The translations under genes were made by a program, and so were the position numbers. Shown here piece by piece: positions 32,131 through 33,094 of a stretch of 33,094 bases of DNA (positions are counted from its first letter, which is position 1; each line of letters starts with the position of its first letter). Under the pieces are notes generated by a model. It saw only the letters and a list, made by a program, of their open reading frames with translations, ran no database searches and was not told the origin of the DNA. Source of the DNA: Lachnospiraceae bacterium (lineage in GTDB: Bacteria > Bacillota_A > Clostridia > Lachnospirales > Lachnospiraceae); NCBI GenBank assembly GCA_017614185.1, contig JAGACI010000032.1, positions 1 through 33,094 on the forward strand. The letters run 5' to 3'.

Positions 32131-32224
32131 GACTTTTTTTATTTGACATCCTTTGTTATAATAAGTTCGAATCTAAAATTCATCGGATATTCATCCGCTT
32201 ATTCCACTTTTAGAAAATAAATCG

Positions 32225-32231
32225 AAAGGAG
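32225..32231 (+). promoter_or_regulatory. Ribosome binding site of the ComM/YifB-type gene
   Basis: AAAGGAG lies 8 nt before the ATG at 32240 and fixes that start codon. It is the only strong site on the plus strand in this intergenic region. Confidence 0.8.
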
Positions 32232-32239
32232 TTTTTTAG

Positions 32240-33094
32240 ATGATAGTTACAATTAAATCCGGCGCCATGTTTGGGGTTTCGATGGTACCCGTCGACGTGG
32301 AGGTGGATGTCTCAAGGGGACTGCCCGGCTTTGACCTTGTCGGCTTTGCAAGCAGCGAGCTTAAGGAAGCCAAGGAACGTGTGCGGGTTGCCCTTAACAA
32401 TTCGGAGCTTCCGATACCGATTGCAAAGATTACGGTAAACCTTTCTCCGGCCAGTCTCCCCAAATCCGGCACGGCCTATGACCTGCCGATTGCCGTAGGA
32501 ATTCTTTCGGCCTCAGGCTTTTTCGAATCAAGAAACACAGATGAATTCTTTATGGCAGGCGAGGTCGGGCTTGACGGAAACCTTAAAGGAGTTTCGGGAA
32601 TCCTTCCGATGGTAAGTCAGGCAAAGAGAAAGGGAATCACAAAGTTTCTAATTCCTTACGACAATAAGGACGAGGCCTCGTATGTAAAGGATGTCGAAAT
32701 CATCGCATTAAAAGATCTAAGAGATGTATTCATATACCTCTCCTCTTCTCCCGCAAAAAGAGCAGAGCTTTTGGAGGAATATGAAAGAGATGCTTTCACA
32801 GCTAAAGATGCCCCGGAAGAACCGATTCCCGATTTTTCCGATATCTGCGGACAGGATGCCGCAAAGAGAGCTGCCGAGGTCGCGGCGGCAGGCTTCCACA
32901 ACATGTTGATGGTCGGGCCTCCGGGCGCAGGCAAAACCATGATTGCAAAGCGCATTCCGGGCATTCTTCCACCGCTTTCATCGGACGAAGCCTTAGATAT
33001 TTCTTCTATATATAGTGTCGCAGGATTGCTAAAAGAAGGAAAAGGTATAATCAAGTCCCGTCCGTTCAACGCACCGCATCATTCCATGTCGGAT
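32240..33094 (+). CDS. ComM/YifB-family Mg-chelatase-like AAA+ ATPase (partial, 5' end)
   Basis: The only plus-strand gene, open for 285 codons to the right edge. It starts MIVTIKSGAMFGVSMVPVDV and has the Lon-protease-like N-domain typical of the YifB/ComM family: GLPGFDLVGFASSELKEAKE, then VNLSPASLPKSGTAYDLPIA and GEVGLDGNLKGVSGILP. The ATPase domain begins with DICGQDAAKRAAEVAAAG, the Walker A loop GPPGAGKT (226-233) and RPFNAPHHSMSD at the cut. In transformable bacteria ComM is a branch-migration helicase that helps integrate incoming DNA; in others the role is less clear. The Walker B and C-terminal regions are beyond the window. It is divergent from topA; in many relatives dprA and topA follow this gene in the same direction. 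Confidence 0.93.
   Translation, partial: MIVTIKSGAMFGVSMVPVDVEVDVSRGLPGFDLVGFASSELKEAKERVRVALNNSELPIPIAKITVNLSPASLPKSGTAYDLPIAVGILSASGFFESRNTDEFFMAGEVGLDGNLKGVSGILPMVSQAKRKGITKFLIPYDNKDEASYVKDVEIIALKDLRDVFIYLSSSPAKRAELLEEYERDAFTAKDAPEEPIPDFSDICGQDAAKRAAEVAAAGFHNMLMVGPPGAGKTMIAKRIPGILPPLSSDEALDISSIYSVAGLLKEGKGIIKSRPFNAPHHSMSD

Noticed and set aside
32143..32162. TTGACA and TATAAT on the plus strand upstream of the ComM/YifB-type gene
   Set aside because: They are only 8 nt apart, so they cannot work as one promoter. TATAAT may be the -10 of a promoter with a poor -35, but this is too weak to list.
1..33094. CRISPR arrays, insertion sequences, phage genes, tRNA or rRNA genes
   Set aside because: None seen on either strand; coding is nearly continuous and every sizeable gene belongs to a known flagellar, chemotaxis or housekeeping family.

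Overview
The window is an almost complete flagellar/chemotaxis (fla/che) operon from a low-to-mid GC Gram-positive bacterium, most likely a motile Clostridia of the Lachnospiraceae type. Three things point there: the gene order closely follows the Bacillus subtilis fla/che operon, codY lies immediately upstream as it does in Firmicutes, and the operon also contains a FliY-type switch protein, FlbD/SwrD, in-operon motAB and a PilZ gene. The family assignment is an inference; no rRNA or other taxonomic marker is present.

Reading on the minus strand from right to left: topA (about 32.06-30.09 kb) and codY (29.9-29.1 kb) each have a recognisable vegetative-type promoter, and codY ends in a strong hairpin terminator. 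Then comes one tightly packed run of about 32 genes. Rod, ring and export-ATPase genes come first (flgB, flgC, fliE, fliF, fliG, fliH, fliI, fliJ). They are followed by a MotE/YlxF-like gene, hook-assembly genes (fliK, flgD, a TIGR02530-type gene, flgE, flbD), and the stator and switch (motA, motB, fliL, fliM, fliY, cheY). The export gate (fliO, fliP, fliQ, fliR, flhB, flhA), placement GTPase and ATPase (flhF, flhG), a PilZ c-di-GMP receptor, and cheB, cheA and the start of cheW complete it. The left edge cuts cheW. In B. subtilis cheC, cheD and sigD would follow. At the right edge, on the plus strand, is the 5' part of a ComM/YifB-type Mg-chelatase-family ATPase gene, divergent from topA.

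The genes form one developmental programme: basal body and export apparatus, then hook, then motor, with chemotaxis signalling to the switch. Upstream of flgB I see a candidate sigma-D (sigma-28) promoter followed by a candidate sigma-A promoter, the same two types described for B. subtilis fla/che. Most junctions are 0-30 nt or overlap, implying translational coupling. The larger internal gaps surround flgE and precede fliK, and these hold hairpins, an orphan Shine-Dalgarno sequence and another sigma-D-like candidate. These gaps may adjust hook-gene expression within the operon.

No mobile elements, CRISPR arrays, tRNA or rRNA genes were seen, and no gene-free stretch exceeds 300 bases (the longest is 28836-29116). 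I found no clearly new multigene system. The less ordinary points are a surface-protein-like helical extension on FlgD, a large insert in the hook protein FlgE, a signal peptide plus polar N-terminal extension on FliP, the regulatory structures around flgB, fliK and flgE, and a repeat-built linker in FliY.
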